DNA from: Pegoplata infirma
Lineage: Eukaryota; Arthropoda; Insecta; Diptera; Anthomyiidae
DNA length: 64,000 nt
Reading direction: 5' to 3'
Assembly: GCA_963921195.1 (NCBI GenBank)
Contig: OY992537.1
Span: 55,576,313-55,640,312 of the forward strand
Shown: positions 44,136 to 55,303 of the stretch, one piece after another
How positions within the stretch are numbered: position 1 is the stretch's first letter
Layout: the number at the start of each line of letters is the position of its first letter
Program-made: the position numbers and the translations under genes
The notes under the pieces: generated by a model
Seen by the model: only the letters and a program-made list of their open reading frames with translations
The model's database searches: none
Told to the model about the DNA's origin: nothing

Positions 44136-44585
44136 TCCAGCAAAACAAGTGCGGAGTACTTCTATTTGGAGTGCTTTAAAACTATAACAAATGTAATGAA
44201 ATACAACAAAAATAACAAAAAACACAAGAAAAAAACATACAAACAGTTTTTTCTACTTCATAAAAAGTTGTTATTCAGCACTTAACTCATTACCCTCCGC
44301 GACACTCCCATACAAAAGTAAGTAGATAAGAAGTACTCCGAGCTTTCAAACAACTTCCAACTACTTCCCTGGAGTAGTTCTTATCTACTGAATATATACT
44401 TACATTTGTATGGAGGTGTCGCGATAGGTAATGAGTTAAGAGCTGAATATCTATATATTCTGGAGTAGAAAATACTTTTTGTGTGTTTTTGTCTTGTGTT
44501 TTTTGTTATTTTTGTTGTATTTCATTACATTTGTTATAGTTTTAAAGCACTCCAATGAGAAGTGGTAATGACTTTTTTTGCAGGG
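44136..44585. mobile_element. CCCAGCAAAA-type MITE (450 bp), TC duplication
   Basis: Starts TCCAGCAAAACAAGT (first C mutated), ends ACTTTTTTTGCAGGG. TC at 44134-44135 and 44586-44587. Arms share GGAGTGCTTTAAAACTATAA and its reverse complement. CTCATTACC / GGTAATGAG and GTGTCGCG words lie near the loop. Non-coding. Same TIR group as 28709-33021. Confidence 0.72.
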
Positions 44586-45199
44586 TCATATCTGCAATAT
44601 AAAGACAATAGAACTTTTTATTTTTTTAACGCATATTATATGGAGAGGAATGAAACTTATATGGAACGAACGAAAGGAGATGGACTTGGAAGTGAAATGG
44701 AATAGAACGGGGAACGAAGTGGAATAGAGCTGGGAACAATATGGAATGATACTTTTTACTTAAATTTTACGTATTTAACTTTGTTGACTCCATATTTGTT
44801 CTCTCTGTATGTTTTTCCACTCAAACTTATTTTTATTCCAATTTTTTTTTTTTTTCACTGAAATATTTATTCACTCAAAATCTTAAAACCCGATATAAGG
44901 GCTCGAAAATTGTCAATATATTTTTCACCGAAACGAACATGATGACATACCAGCGAAGTTATTCAAATTTTATTGTTTAAATTATTCATTAAAATATTAT
45001 TTTATGAAAGACTTAAACGTCCACAAGTAAATAAAACAAAAACTATGTAGAGGATTTTTTTTAAATCGATAGAGTAATCCTGATCCTTATATTATCCGGT
45101 ATTCAATACAACCGGTAACGAAGTACCGGGATGGTAAGCTAGTATATTATATATTTACCATAACTTTATATATGAATTTAAATTTAACGTATTTAATTT

Positions 45200-46107
45200 T
45201 AGTTTAGCAACGCCCTCTAGTGGGGAGTAGTAGCATTATATTTATTCCTCCTAACGAAATACGACACTGCAGTAGTGGAACAACTACTAGTTGATGCAAC
45301 TGTGTTGCTGTCCAAAATATGTGTGTCAATGTATTTGTGTATATGTGTGTGGAAACAGCACTATAAAAGAAGGTGCTTTGAAGAAAATTGGGGAGTTCGT
45401 CAGTGGACGCGTACGAGGTAAGACTCATTTTGGTTAATAAAGAAGTTAATCTTCTAACACTAACCACAATGAGCTCCAACTAACAAGCCAGTGTGTGAAG
45501 TTAATCTTTCGACTGGGGAATAATATTCCGGCTAAGCAGAAGTTCGGCGTTAGCGACGACTTTTCTCATTGCCCTTTTGAGACCGACGTTAATCGACGGT
45601 ATATCTCAACTGCCCAGAAGTTTGGCATCAGCGACTTCATGTATTGCTTCTTTAAGACCGACGTTAAGCGATGGTTTTTAGGCTGCACAGAAGCTTGGCA
45701 TTCGCGACGACTCCAATTATTGCCCTTGTGAAACCGACGTTAACCGACGGTATCTCAGCTGCCCAGAAGCTCGGCGTTAGCGAAGACTTCATGAGCAAAC
45801 CGACGTTAACCGACGGTATCTCTAGCTAGAAAATCGGCGTCAATCGTCGACTTGGCAGTCATTTTCGGCAATTTCGCGTATAGGGTGGTTATATTCCCTA
45901 CGCATTGTATACTTTAGCCTACTGATTATAGCTTTAGTGTGCGCGTAGTGTACCGGGGAATATTTAAGTTTTAATTATAAAGTCAATAAATATTATAACG
46001 TTTACGAAAAACCCTTTTGTGTTTCTCTCTCTCCGTCTAAATATAAATTTTTGTAACGAACCCTGGGTACGATGAGCTCTGCCCCAGCTTAAAGGTGGAA
46101 AACACGT
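45200..46107 (+). mobile_element. LTR-like promoter region (possible solo LTR)
   Basis: Among the least AT-rich parts of the window. TATAAAAG at 45362, an initiator-like TCAGTGG about 38 bp downstream (45400), AATAAA at 45985, and a TCGTTACA 3' end near 46107. AACGC occurs at both outer edges (45210, 46107), a possible target duplication. No gag/pol is present and the 5' TG end is not clear, so solo LTR is inference. Confidence 0.45.
45535..45850 (+). repeat. CGACGTTAA tandem repeats in the LTR-like region
   Basis: Four units of about 66-80 bp: AGAAGTTCGGCGTTAGCGAC, then a TTGCCCTT segment, GACCGACGTTAACCGACGG, TATCTCAGCTGCCC. Units begin near 45537, 45616, 45687 and 45763. They lie downstream of the putative start site, where an untranslated leader would be. 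Confidence 0.7.
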
Positions 46108-46710
46108 CGTTACAACGCTCAAGATTTTTTTTAAAAAAAGTCTAAAAATTTCATTTCGTTTACCCTTCCATAGACCTTGAGACAATCTTTCATTTAAAAC
46201 AAATTTGAGCCAAATCCGATCATTTCCACCCTTAGCGCCATTCGATCAAAGTTTTGGCCATTTGGAAAATTTCACAAAAATTTTGGATTTTTGAAAATGA
46301 AAAAATAAAAATATCTTGCGATACATACTTTTTATTAACTTTGGCATGCTGAATAAAAATATCAAAAAAATTCTAAAATCGGTTAAATGGTTTTTGAGAT
46401 ATCGCCATTTAAAATTTGTCAAAAAAAATGCATAAATTTTAGTTTTTTCTTTCGTTCGAAAAATCTCAAAATTTCTTTACCTCGACTATTTCATAGAGCT
46501 TGATACAATCTTTCATTTAAGCCTAATTTAAGCCAAATCCGATATTCGGAACCCTTCGATAAATGTTTAGAGCTTTTGGCGCCACAGGTTAAAATTATCG
46601 GATTTGTCTCAAATTAAGTTTAAATGGAAGATTGTCTCAAGCTATATGAAATGGTCACGGCAAAGAAAATTTGAGGCTTTTTAAAAAAATTTCTTGAACG
46701 TAGGAAAATC
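46085..46710. repeat. Block of one inverted and two direct copies
   Basis: CTTGAGACAATCTTTCATTT (46171) recurs as CTTGATACAATCTTTCATTT (46500) and inverted as AAATGGAAGATTGTCTCAAG (46622), each with AGCCAAATCCGAT-type flanks. GGCGCCA/TGGCGCC words lie at the inner ends. Likely a foldback with a partial internal duplication. Confidence 0.6.
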
Positions 46711-46719
46711 CGAAAAAAA

Positions 46720-46812
46720 ATATATATTCGTGATCTTTGATCGGTTTTAAGTCAATAGAGCGATATCCATCTGTCAGTCCATCCGTCTGTCCGTTTATCT
46801 GGAGGGTATAAA
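46720..46812 (+). mobile_element. HINE-B fragment
   Basis: TATATATTCGTGATCTTTGA, TCGGTTTTAAGTCAATAGAG, ATCCGTCTGTCCG then directly GGAGGGTATAAA. Only core and microsatellite remain. Confidence 0.55.
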
Positions 46813-48055
46813 TATGTAAAATATTTAGGTTTTCAGAGTTTTTCAAGTGGAAAATTTTCTCTCTCACGATTTTGCTCATTTAAAAAATTTACAGCGCTTT
46901 TTGTCCGGATTTTTGCAATAGAACCAATACAATTTTAAGAAAGTGAGTAAATAAAGAATTTAAAATCGCTGCATTTGCAATTTAATATTTTTTACCGAAA
47001 CACGATGTTTTTTGATCGAAATTAAAAGTTTAAATTATGGTAACAAAAACCTAGAAATTGCAATATGTTTATTTTCAGTTTTCTCTTATAATATTTTTTC
47101 ATATCTTTCTTCGTTTAAGCTTTAATACTAATTTCCATCGTTAGAACGTTTTTTTTACAACGACTCTGGTGAAGTTTTTGATTTTCTTGGAAATTACAGT
47201 GTTTACAGTGTTCGCAACTTGAGCTTAAAGTCATTTTTGAAGATTTGTATAGTCAGTTTTATAATTTCACTTGATTAAAAATTACGATTTTTTTTTGCTG
47301 GGATGTAAACGTTGTTTTCATACAATTTAATTACGGTTGAATAGTGCACAACTTTTATTTGTGCCAAAGTTTGTTTGAGCCATGGAAGCTGTTTTTGAAA
47401 CTGAGCAAAATTGTTTACGTTTGTGCTTACATTTCAACAAAAATTAACTGAAGTTTATGCTAATTTTTTTTTTGTATTTTTTGAGGAGTACACAATTTTT
47501 TCCAGTTTGAGTAAATATTATTTTTTGAATATTCTTAAAATTTAAGGGGAGAAATTGGCTTGAAATAAATATTAAATAAATTTTCTTTAAATTTATACAA
47601 AAAAAAATGATAATGTGTGCCTTTAATTACGTAGCGTTAGACTAGCATGGTTTTGTATGGCAAAAAGTTGTTCTTTTCCTAGGCCTAAATCTGAGGCAAA
47701 TCGGATTAAATTTACTCGTGCTGCGATAAAAATTTTAGATTTTTGAAAATTTAAAAAAATAATGAAAAAGAGTTTATTCTGATTCGAGGCCTTTTCATGT
47801 TCCCCATTATGAATTAACATAACAAGTACTTATGATAACTCTACTTTCTTTATTAGGATATTCTCCCATTAAATACTCATAGAGTTTCTTGCTTTCAAAA
47901 ATTTTGGCAATTTTCAGGAATGAATTGACGATCGTTTCGGGGGTGTTCCAATTCCCCCATCGTCAGAATTCTTTAGAAAATTAGGTAATACTGTTAGCAT
48001 GCAAACATCAAATATTCATACTCTAAATAATCTCAACTTAGTGAGAAAGCAAATA
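46813..48055. other. AT-rich stretch, no gene recognised
   Basis: An orphan TTTTTTTTTGCTGGG near 47292 matches the right end of the CCCAGCAAAAA group; no left partner found. Otherwise only homopolymer tracts. Confidence 0.4.
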
Positions 48056-48059
48056 TGGT

Positions 48060-48300
48060 TTTCGAAGTTCCACCAGCATTAAAATTGGACCAGTTCTTCT
48101 TGTAGCCCTAATACAAACCACCTTCCCGATTTTCACATAAATCTCTCAAATTTCATAAAAATAGAAAATATTTGATTAAAATTCTGTTTGTGTATGTTAA
48201 ACGCGTACTTTAATAACCTTATCAAATCTGATTATCATCGGACCATTTTTGGACTTAGGTCCAAATTTTCTTAGGTATAATTTTCGTTTAAATTCTATCT
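48060..48300 (+). mobile_element. HINE-C internal fragment
   Basis: GGACCAGTTCTTCTTGTAGC, CAAACCACCTTCCCGATTTT, TCACATAAATCTCTCAAATT, GATTATCATCGGACC match the reverse complement of 18130-17950 and 27370-27550. Confidence 0.65.
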
Positions 48301-48467
48301 GAATACCATAAACCCAGGAGCATACACCTCTTCAAACAAGTTTAGGTTGTGTTGAAATGGTGACAAAAACGAGTAATGCTATTTCACTCCTCTTTATTTT
48401 GAGCTTTAAAAATCGTTAACACGAAAATCCTAGCTGATCCTGTTTTCGAGTTTTTGCTTAATAATTA

Positions 48468-49965
48468 CACTGGTCGACAAAAAAAAAACTCCCAGTGCAA
48501 CTGATTCTTATAGATTTTGCTCTCCTGAATCCAAATCTTTCTATCCAATTTTTTCTAGCATGTACTGTTTTTGAGATATTCGCTGTTAAAAAGTAAAAAA
48601 ACAATATTTTCGCACTTTAGGGGGCTCACTGTTATGTTGCTTCCAACAAGAAGGACTCGATTTCATATAAATTTTCTAGCATTTTCCGTTTTTTCGAGAT
48701 TAAAAAATTTTCAAATGCGAATATCTCGAAAACGGAACGTGCTTGAAAAATTTGGATTCTGTAACAGTGGACCATTGTTTTTTTGACTTTTTAACAGCGA
48801 ATATCTCAAAAAACAGTAGGTGCTAGAAAAATTGGATGGCAGATTTTGATTCAGGAGAGCAAAATATGAGGCATTCCACACCAAATGTCCCGCTACAGAA
48901 AAACATGTGTCCCGTAAATTTCTGAATAGGTTGTTTGGATAGCCCTATATGTAACTAAGATAATTGCGTTTTTGGTTTTTAAAATTTTCGAAAACTGGGC
49001 TTAGGAGGCGTGGTCAAATATTGGAAAAATGGTAAAATTTGTGGCGAGTTGCCTTGATTAAAAATTTATCACATTAATACGGAATGCACCACAATGTCAA
49101 AAATGTACGTTCTTATATAGTTTTGTATGGGCTATCGATTAAAATTTTTTGTTTTGGAAAATTTTCAGAACCCGTTCTGAAATTTTCCATTTTTTAAAAA
49201 AGTTAATTTATCAAAAATCCGGCCACTTTTTTTTTTTCTTTTTTATTTATTTTTTTAAAAGTTTAAATGTTTTTCCATCCACACAAAAAAAATCAGAAAC
49301 ACGTTCATCTTTTTTTTCGAGAAAATCGCATTTGAACTTTAAATTTCATAACAATTTTGTTATTTGCTTGTATTTCTTTGTTTTAAAGTTGCGAATGAGT
49401 AATATTAATTGCATAAATATTCGTCATACGCTCTGTTGACACAAGAAAATACAAGCAAATTACAAAATTGTTATGAAATTTAAAATTCAAACGCGATTTT
49501 CTCGAAAAAAACGAAAAATACATTTCTGATTTTTTTTGTGTGGATGGACAAACATCTAAACTTTAAAAAAAAAAATTTAAAAAAAGAAAAAAAAGTGGCA
49601 GGATTTTTGATAAATTGACTTTTTTAAAAAATTGAAAATTTCAGAACGGGTTCTGAAAATTTTTCTTGGAAAAAAATTTTATTCGATAGCCCATACGAAA
49701 CTATATAAGAATAAGAATTAATCAAGGCAACTCGCCACAAATTTCACCATTTTTCCAATATTTGACCACGCCTCCTAAGCCCAGTTTTTGAAAAATTGAA
49801 AAACCGAAAACGCAATTTTCTAAGTTCCATATAGGGCTATCCATACAAGCTATTCAGAAGTTTGTGGTACACGTGTTTTTTTTTCGCTGGACATTTGGTG
49901 TGGAATGCCTCATATATAAGAATCAGGTGGATATTTCACTGGGAGGTTTTTGTTGTCGAACAGTG
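48468..49965. mobile_element. CACTGGTCGACAA-TIR element, TA duplication, carrying nested foldbacks
   Basis: CACTGGTCGACAAAA left and TTGTTGTCGAACAGTG right, followed inward by CTCCCAGTG. TA at 48466-48467 and 49966-49967. TA plus these ends suggests Tc1/mariner type. Inside: inverted repeat 48515-48866 (TTTGAGATATTCGCTGTTAA / TTAACAGCGAATATCTCAAA) and the palindrome 48868-49911. Confidence 0.75.
48868..49911. mobile_element. GAGGCATTCCA long palindrome (1.04 kb), ATAT duplication
   Basis: GAGGCATTCCACACCAAATG mirrored by CATTTGGTGTGGAATGCCTC. Arms of roughly 480-500 bp meet near 49415 (TTGCTTGTATTT / AAATACAAGC). ATAT at 48864-48867 and 49912-49915; removing it with one ATAT restores the length of the host element's opposite arm. 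GGAGGCGTGGTCAAATATTG is the most GC-rich arm segment. Non-coding. Confidence 0.85.
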
Positions 49966-50349
49966 TAATTATTTGCAAAAAGTTTCAAATAAAGCCGAAA
50001 AGAAAACTTTTAATACATACATTTTGGTACATACTTTACCTTAGGTATTTGCTTGTGGAACTTTCTGTTTTCGAGATATGGCGCATTTGCCTTGAAAATC
50101 ATAAAATGTCATGTTTTGAGAGTTATTTATACCTTTGGCAATATTTATTAGCTTTCGTGAATTTAAGTTAGACACCCATACAAAAAACACCAAAATTTAC
50201 CGTTTTTTATTGTGGAAAAACATTAAATATTTTCTCATTATCCTTTAAATTTTTCCTGCGTCACTTTAACCATCAATATCTTATACAACAAACGTTAACA
50301 ATAAAATGACAATAAAAAAAATAAATAACTTTGTTTATTATTGTCTGTA

Positions 50350-53300
50350 CACTCAAAAAAAAAAGTTTGTAAAATTACAAGCAAAAGGTCTTGTAATTCT
50401 ATTTTACTAATATTTTTGTCTATTTACAAAAATTCTTGTATTTTTAATAAAACAAAAACTACCGTGCGCTTTGTAATTTTACTATAATATGTTGGTAAAT
50501 TTATTTAACAATTTTTTTAGGTAAATTAACAAAAAAAATAATTATTTTACAAATTAAAAAAAAATTACAAGGTGTTTAGTTGTTTTACACAAGAAAATTG
50601 TAATTGTACAACAACATTTTATTTGATAGTATTTAGTCTTTCTACCAAAAAATGTTTTATTACAAACAATTTTTTTTCAAGATTTTTTAGTTTACAAGGT
50701 TTTCAGTATTTTGACACAAAAAAATGTAATTAAACAAAAATTTGTGTTGAAAAATAATTATGCAACAATAGGAGACGCAAAAATTTTCTAAGTCCATATT
50801 TTGTTAAAAATTATTTTTTATAAATAAAAAATTTCATAAAAAAATTTTGAAAATTTTTTAAGTTCCGGATACAAACATTTTTCAATTAGTTGTAAGCTTT
50901 ATCAAAAAAATTGAATATCAAGACAATTTTTTGGTAACTTGCTTTAAGTAAAATACCACAATTTTTATATGTTTTTACTTTATTATTGTTCTAGTTTTTT
51001 TGTTTGTATTTTTACCATTTTTTGGTAATTTTACCATATTTTTTTGGTACTTTTTTTTAAATCTGGCACTAAAATGTCAATCAAAAGCTGTCAATTATGA
51101 AAAATTAATTTTTTTCTTATTTTATCAGGTACTTAAACGTCCAATCTACAATATAATATCCAAAGTTTTTTTTATAATTTTTTAAAAATACTTGCTAAAA
51201 TAATTAAAAATTCGAAAAAAACTTAATTTTTTGACTAGTTTTTCTTGAAAATATAAGAAATTTCTTGTGTAGCCTTCTTCGCAATCTCATATGTTCTACT
51301 TAAGAAAAACGAAATTCCGAAAAAAAAATAAAAAAGTGCAGTGTTATACTCTAAAAAGTTTGTTAAAAGTGTTCAAGTAAAAAAAAAAAATCATTTCAGG
51401 TTGTTAAAGTGCTACTCCAGCTGCCGAAGAAGGAAAAATAAGATGCACCATGGAAAAAACCTTTAAATTTACAAAACCAATATGTAAATATACCAAATTT
51501 TTTGTAAATTTACAAAATAAATATGAAAGTTTAGAAAACAAAATTGTATACTTACAGAAAAAGTTGTAATTTTACAAAAATGAAGTAGAAAATACAAAAA
51601 CAATATTGTAAATTTACAAATTATTTGGTTAAACTACTGTTTTTACTTTTCAGTGTATTTTTCAGAGCTCCCTATTACTCGAGTAGCTCGTCAATTACTC
51701 GAGCAGCTCGAGTAGCTCGAGCTACTCGAGTAGCTCGAGTAGTAAAACACACATTTTTAATATTTAAACTCCTGTAAAACAAAAACTATTATAGCTATTT
51801 TCAAAATTTTTACATTTTTAGAATGCTATGGTTCCAAAGAATATTCACAATAAATATCAAATTAATAGCATTATCGTAGTGGCTTTGCGAAGCTACTACT
51901 CGAAAAAGATCGGCGAGTTTCCATACAAATGTATGAAAATCTGCCCTCCTTTAAACTTTAATGTCAAATTATGAGAATATTTTCAAAAAAACATGGCATT
52001 ATTTTTTACCAATTATGATCGCATATACGATAAGAATACTTCCTCGAAATTTCAACTCATTTCTACAAAAAATGTGGCATTGGCGATCAACTACTCCAAA
52101 AAGATCGGACGCTTTCCATACAAATTTATGAAAATCAGTAGAAATTAATTCTTTGAGTAGTAAAACACACAGTTTTTATCTTTGAACTACTGTAAAACAA
52201 AAACTATTATACCGATTTTTAAATTTTTTATATTTTTGAAATGGCATGGTTCCAAAGAATAAACATAATAAATATCAAGTTGATAGGATAATCGTAGTGA
52301 CTTTGGCACACTACTACTCGAAAAAGATCGGCGAGTTTCTATATAAATGTATGAAAATATGCCCTCTTTTGAACTTTAATGTCAATTTGTAAAAATGTTT
52401 TCACGAAAACATAAAGTTATTTTTTGCCAAATATGATCGCATATATGATAAGAATACTTTCTCAATATTTCAATTCATTTCTACAAGAAATGTGGCATTG
52501 GCGAACTACTACTCGAAAAAGATCGGCCGCTTTCCATACTAATGTATGAAAATCTGCCCTTATTCGAACTTAAATGTTAAATTATGAAAATATTTTCAAA
52601 AAACCATGCATTATTTTTTTGCAATTATGATCTCATATACGATAAGAATACTTCCTCGAAATTTCAACTCAATTCTACCAAAAATTTGGCATTGGCGAAC
52701 TACTACTCGAAACAGATATGCCGGTTTTTATACAAATGTTTGAAAACCAGCACTTGTTTGAAGTTTAATTTCAATTTATGAAAATCTTTTTAGACCACTA
52801 AATTTATTTTTTACAAATTAAAATTGCAATGATAACATCACTTCTTAAATCATTATTTTAGTTTTGGCATAATTTACCTGTTGTGAGTTTTTTAACCCAA
52901 ATTGTTTTATTACCTAAAATTTCCCATTTATAATGCCCATTTTAAGTGCCGTACATTTTTTCTTTTTCATTTTACCTTTTAGTGCAATATTTATATGCTG
53001 TGTTTTAAAAAAGGCACAGCAAAAGATTTTACAACCTAATAAGTAAAAGAACACGTGGTCTTAGCAAATTTTACTGCCATGGATTTTCCAAATATTTGTT
53101 TATGACTCCTTTCATAAAAAACAATTATCTTTAACATGTTTACGTAATTTATTTCTATTTTTTTTTTGTTCAATTTTAATGAAGTTATCTAGTCTATGAA
53201 TGGAAAGCGGCCGATCTTTTTCGAGTAGTAGGTCGAAAATGCCACATTTTTTGTAGAAATGAATTTAAATTTTGAGAAAATATTCTTATAATATATGCGA

Positions 53301-54578
53301 TCATATTTGGCAAAAAATAACTTTATGTTTTCGTGAAAATATTTTTACAAATTGACATTAAAATTCAAAAGAGGGCATATTTTCATACATTTGTATAGAA
53401 ACTCGCCGATCTTTTTCGAGTAGTAGTGTGCCAAAGTCACTACGATAATCCTATTAACTTGATATTTATTACGTTTATTCTTTCGAACCATACCATTTCA
53501 AAAATATAAAAAATTTAAAAATCGGTATAATAGTTTTTGTTTTACAGGAGTTCAAAGATAAAAACTGTGTGTTTTACTACTCAAAGAATTAATTTCTACT
53601 GATTTTCATAAATTTGTATGGAAAGCGTCCGATCTTTTTCGAGTAGTAGATCGCCAATGCCACATTTTTTGTAGAAATGAGTTGAAATTTCGAGGAAGTA
53701 TTCTTATCGTATATGGCATCATAATTGGAAAAAATAATGCCATGTGTTTTTGAAAATATTATCATAATTTGACATTAAAGTTTAATTGAGGGCAGATTTT
53801 CATACATTTGTATGGAAACTCGCCGATCTTTTTCGAGTAGTAGCTTCGCAAAGCCACTACGATAATCCTATTAATTTGATATTTATTATGAATATTCTTT
53901 GGAACCATAGCATTCCAAAAATGTAAAATTTTTGAAAATAGCTATAATAGTTTTTGTTTTACAGGAGTTTAAATATTAAAAATGTGTGTTTTACTACTCG
54001 AGCTACTCGAGTAGCTCGAGCTACTCGAGCTGCTCGAGTAATTGACGAGCTACTCGAGCTGCTCGAGTAACGAGCTACTCGATTACTCGAGCTACTCGAG
54101 TAAAAGCGTAGGCTCTGGTATTTTTCTTTATAAGCTAATAAGACCTAATGATGTTGATGTAAATAAAAAACAATTTATTATAATTTATTAAAAAACAATT
54201 TACATTTTTTACGGCAAAAAAATAAGAAAAAATGGTATATTTACAATAAAAATTGTAAATTTACCATTTTTTACTGTAAATATACAAGTTTTTTGCCATA
54301 AAAAACTATAGTTAAACCAAACAATTTGTAAATTTACAATTTTATTTTTTGATTTTCTACTTTATTTCGTAAATTTACAACTTTTTTTGTAAGTCTACAA
54401 TAATATTTTACAAAAAAAAATTGTAAATTTACACTTTCTCCCCGTAATTTTTTGTTAAATCAATTTACAAATTATCCCCGTAACATTACGGGGATTCTTG
54501 CTAGTACATATTTTACAAAACCTGCCCCGTAAAATCACGGGGATTTTATGTCATTTTACAAACTTTTTTTTTTGAGTG
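50350..54578 (-). mobile_element. CACTC-TIR element with a hAT inserted (4.23 kb)
   Basis: Inverted orientation to 34906-36567 with strong similarity over both ends (GGTCTTGTAATTCTATTTTA start; CCCCGTAACATTACGGGGAT and CCCCGTAAAATCACGGGG at the right). TA at 50348-50349 and 54579-54580. Interrupted by 51663-54117. Confidence 0.88.
51663..54117. mobile_element. hAT-like foldback with CTCGAGTAG arrays, 8-bp TSD GTATTTTT
   Basis: TIR CAGAGCTCCCTATTACTCGA, right end TACTCGAGTAAAAGCGTAGGCTCTG. Exact GTATTTTT at 51655-51662 and 54118-54125. Each end holds a run of TACTCGAGTAGCTCGAG words. Each arm then holds several ~200-bp units with CTACTCGAAAAAGATCGGC, TTTCCATACAAATGTATGAA and GATCGCATATACGATAAGAA. 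Arms ~1.1 kb, centre near 52900. No ORF. Confidence 0.9.
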
Positions 54579-54819
54579 TACGTATTTCATTGTTGTGAAG
54601 TTAAGGCGAATAATTTAAGTGATGACAGGATAAACTTGTTGAAATGAAAGTGAACAAAAACATAATACAGGATATAAAAATATGATGTGAAAAATAATAA
54701 TTTATATGGGTATGAATGATATTAAAATTTAATATCAATCATATGAAGAAGTTTTTTTTTATGAAATTTATACACTTTTAATCGAAAATAATCACTGTAA
54801 TGTTGGTAGTGATTTTTAC

Positions 54820-55238
54820 TAGGGATGTCGCGAATATTCGTCACTATTCGGTATTCGGCATATTCGGCATTTTTTTTTGAATATTCGGTTAAATAAATAT
54901 TCGTTAACAGTTTGCCAAATATTCGGCAAAATTTAAATTAGTTAAAAAAACACTTTTTATTAACGTTTGACTGTTTTTCGTAGTAATTTCAGCTTGTTTT
55001 TTATTCAAAAAAATTTGAGCACTTGATTAAAATTCGAATTGTTAAGGTACCAGAAAAAATAGTGTCAACAATAGCGTTGTTGTCTTTCAATCTGGTACTT
55101 TTTTTAATATTTTACAAAGGTAAAATACAGGCGTATGAATAATTAAATTATTCGGCAAATATTCGTATTCGGTTCCAACCGAATACCGAATAGTAAATAT
55201 TCGGTAAAATGCCGAATATACTATTCGCGACATCCCTA
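54820..55238. mobile_element. hAT-like MITE of ATATTCGG repeats, near 8-bp TSD
   Basis: TAGGGATGTCGCGAATATTC / ATACTATTCGCGACATCCCTA ends. ATTTTTAC (54812-54819) versus AATTTTAC (55239-55246), 7 of 8 matching. Both arms are built from ATATTCGG and CCGAATA words. 419 bp. Confidence 0.82.
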
Positions 55239-55303
55239 AATTTTACACATTTTTCGTTTTGATTTGTTATTTATCAAAAGGAAACAAAAATTTTTTGGCG
55301 GCA

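Larger units (their letters stand above)
39025..45145 (+). repeat. Composite tandem-repeat element starting (CTGA)n, about 146-bp units
   Basis: Starts TATATATATAAAAGAGTAATG with CTGACTGACTGACTGA, ATTCATCATCGCCCAGCCCA. Six to seven units of about 146 bp (39105-40010) share GAGACTTGAAATTTGGA, CACTAAGGCTGGATTTTTGC and TACTTTTGGTACTTTTTATA. Diverged units continue at 43540-44100, and the block ends AACGAAGTACCGGGATGGTA AGCTAGTA near 45145. The (TGAC)n head and TAAGCTAGT end resemble a repeat common in arthropod genomes (from memory; class uncertain). Confidence 0.65.

Noticed and set aside
45204..45479. 91-codon minus-strand frame in the LTR-like region
   Set aside because: No motif; TATA box and poly(A) signals read on the plus strand.
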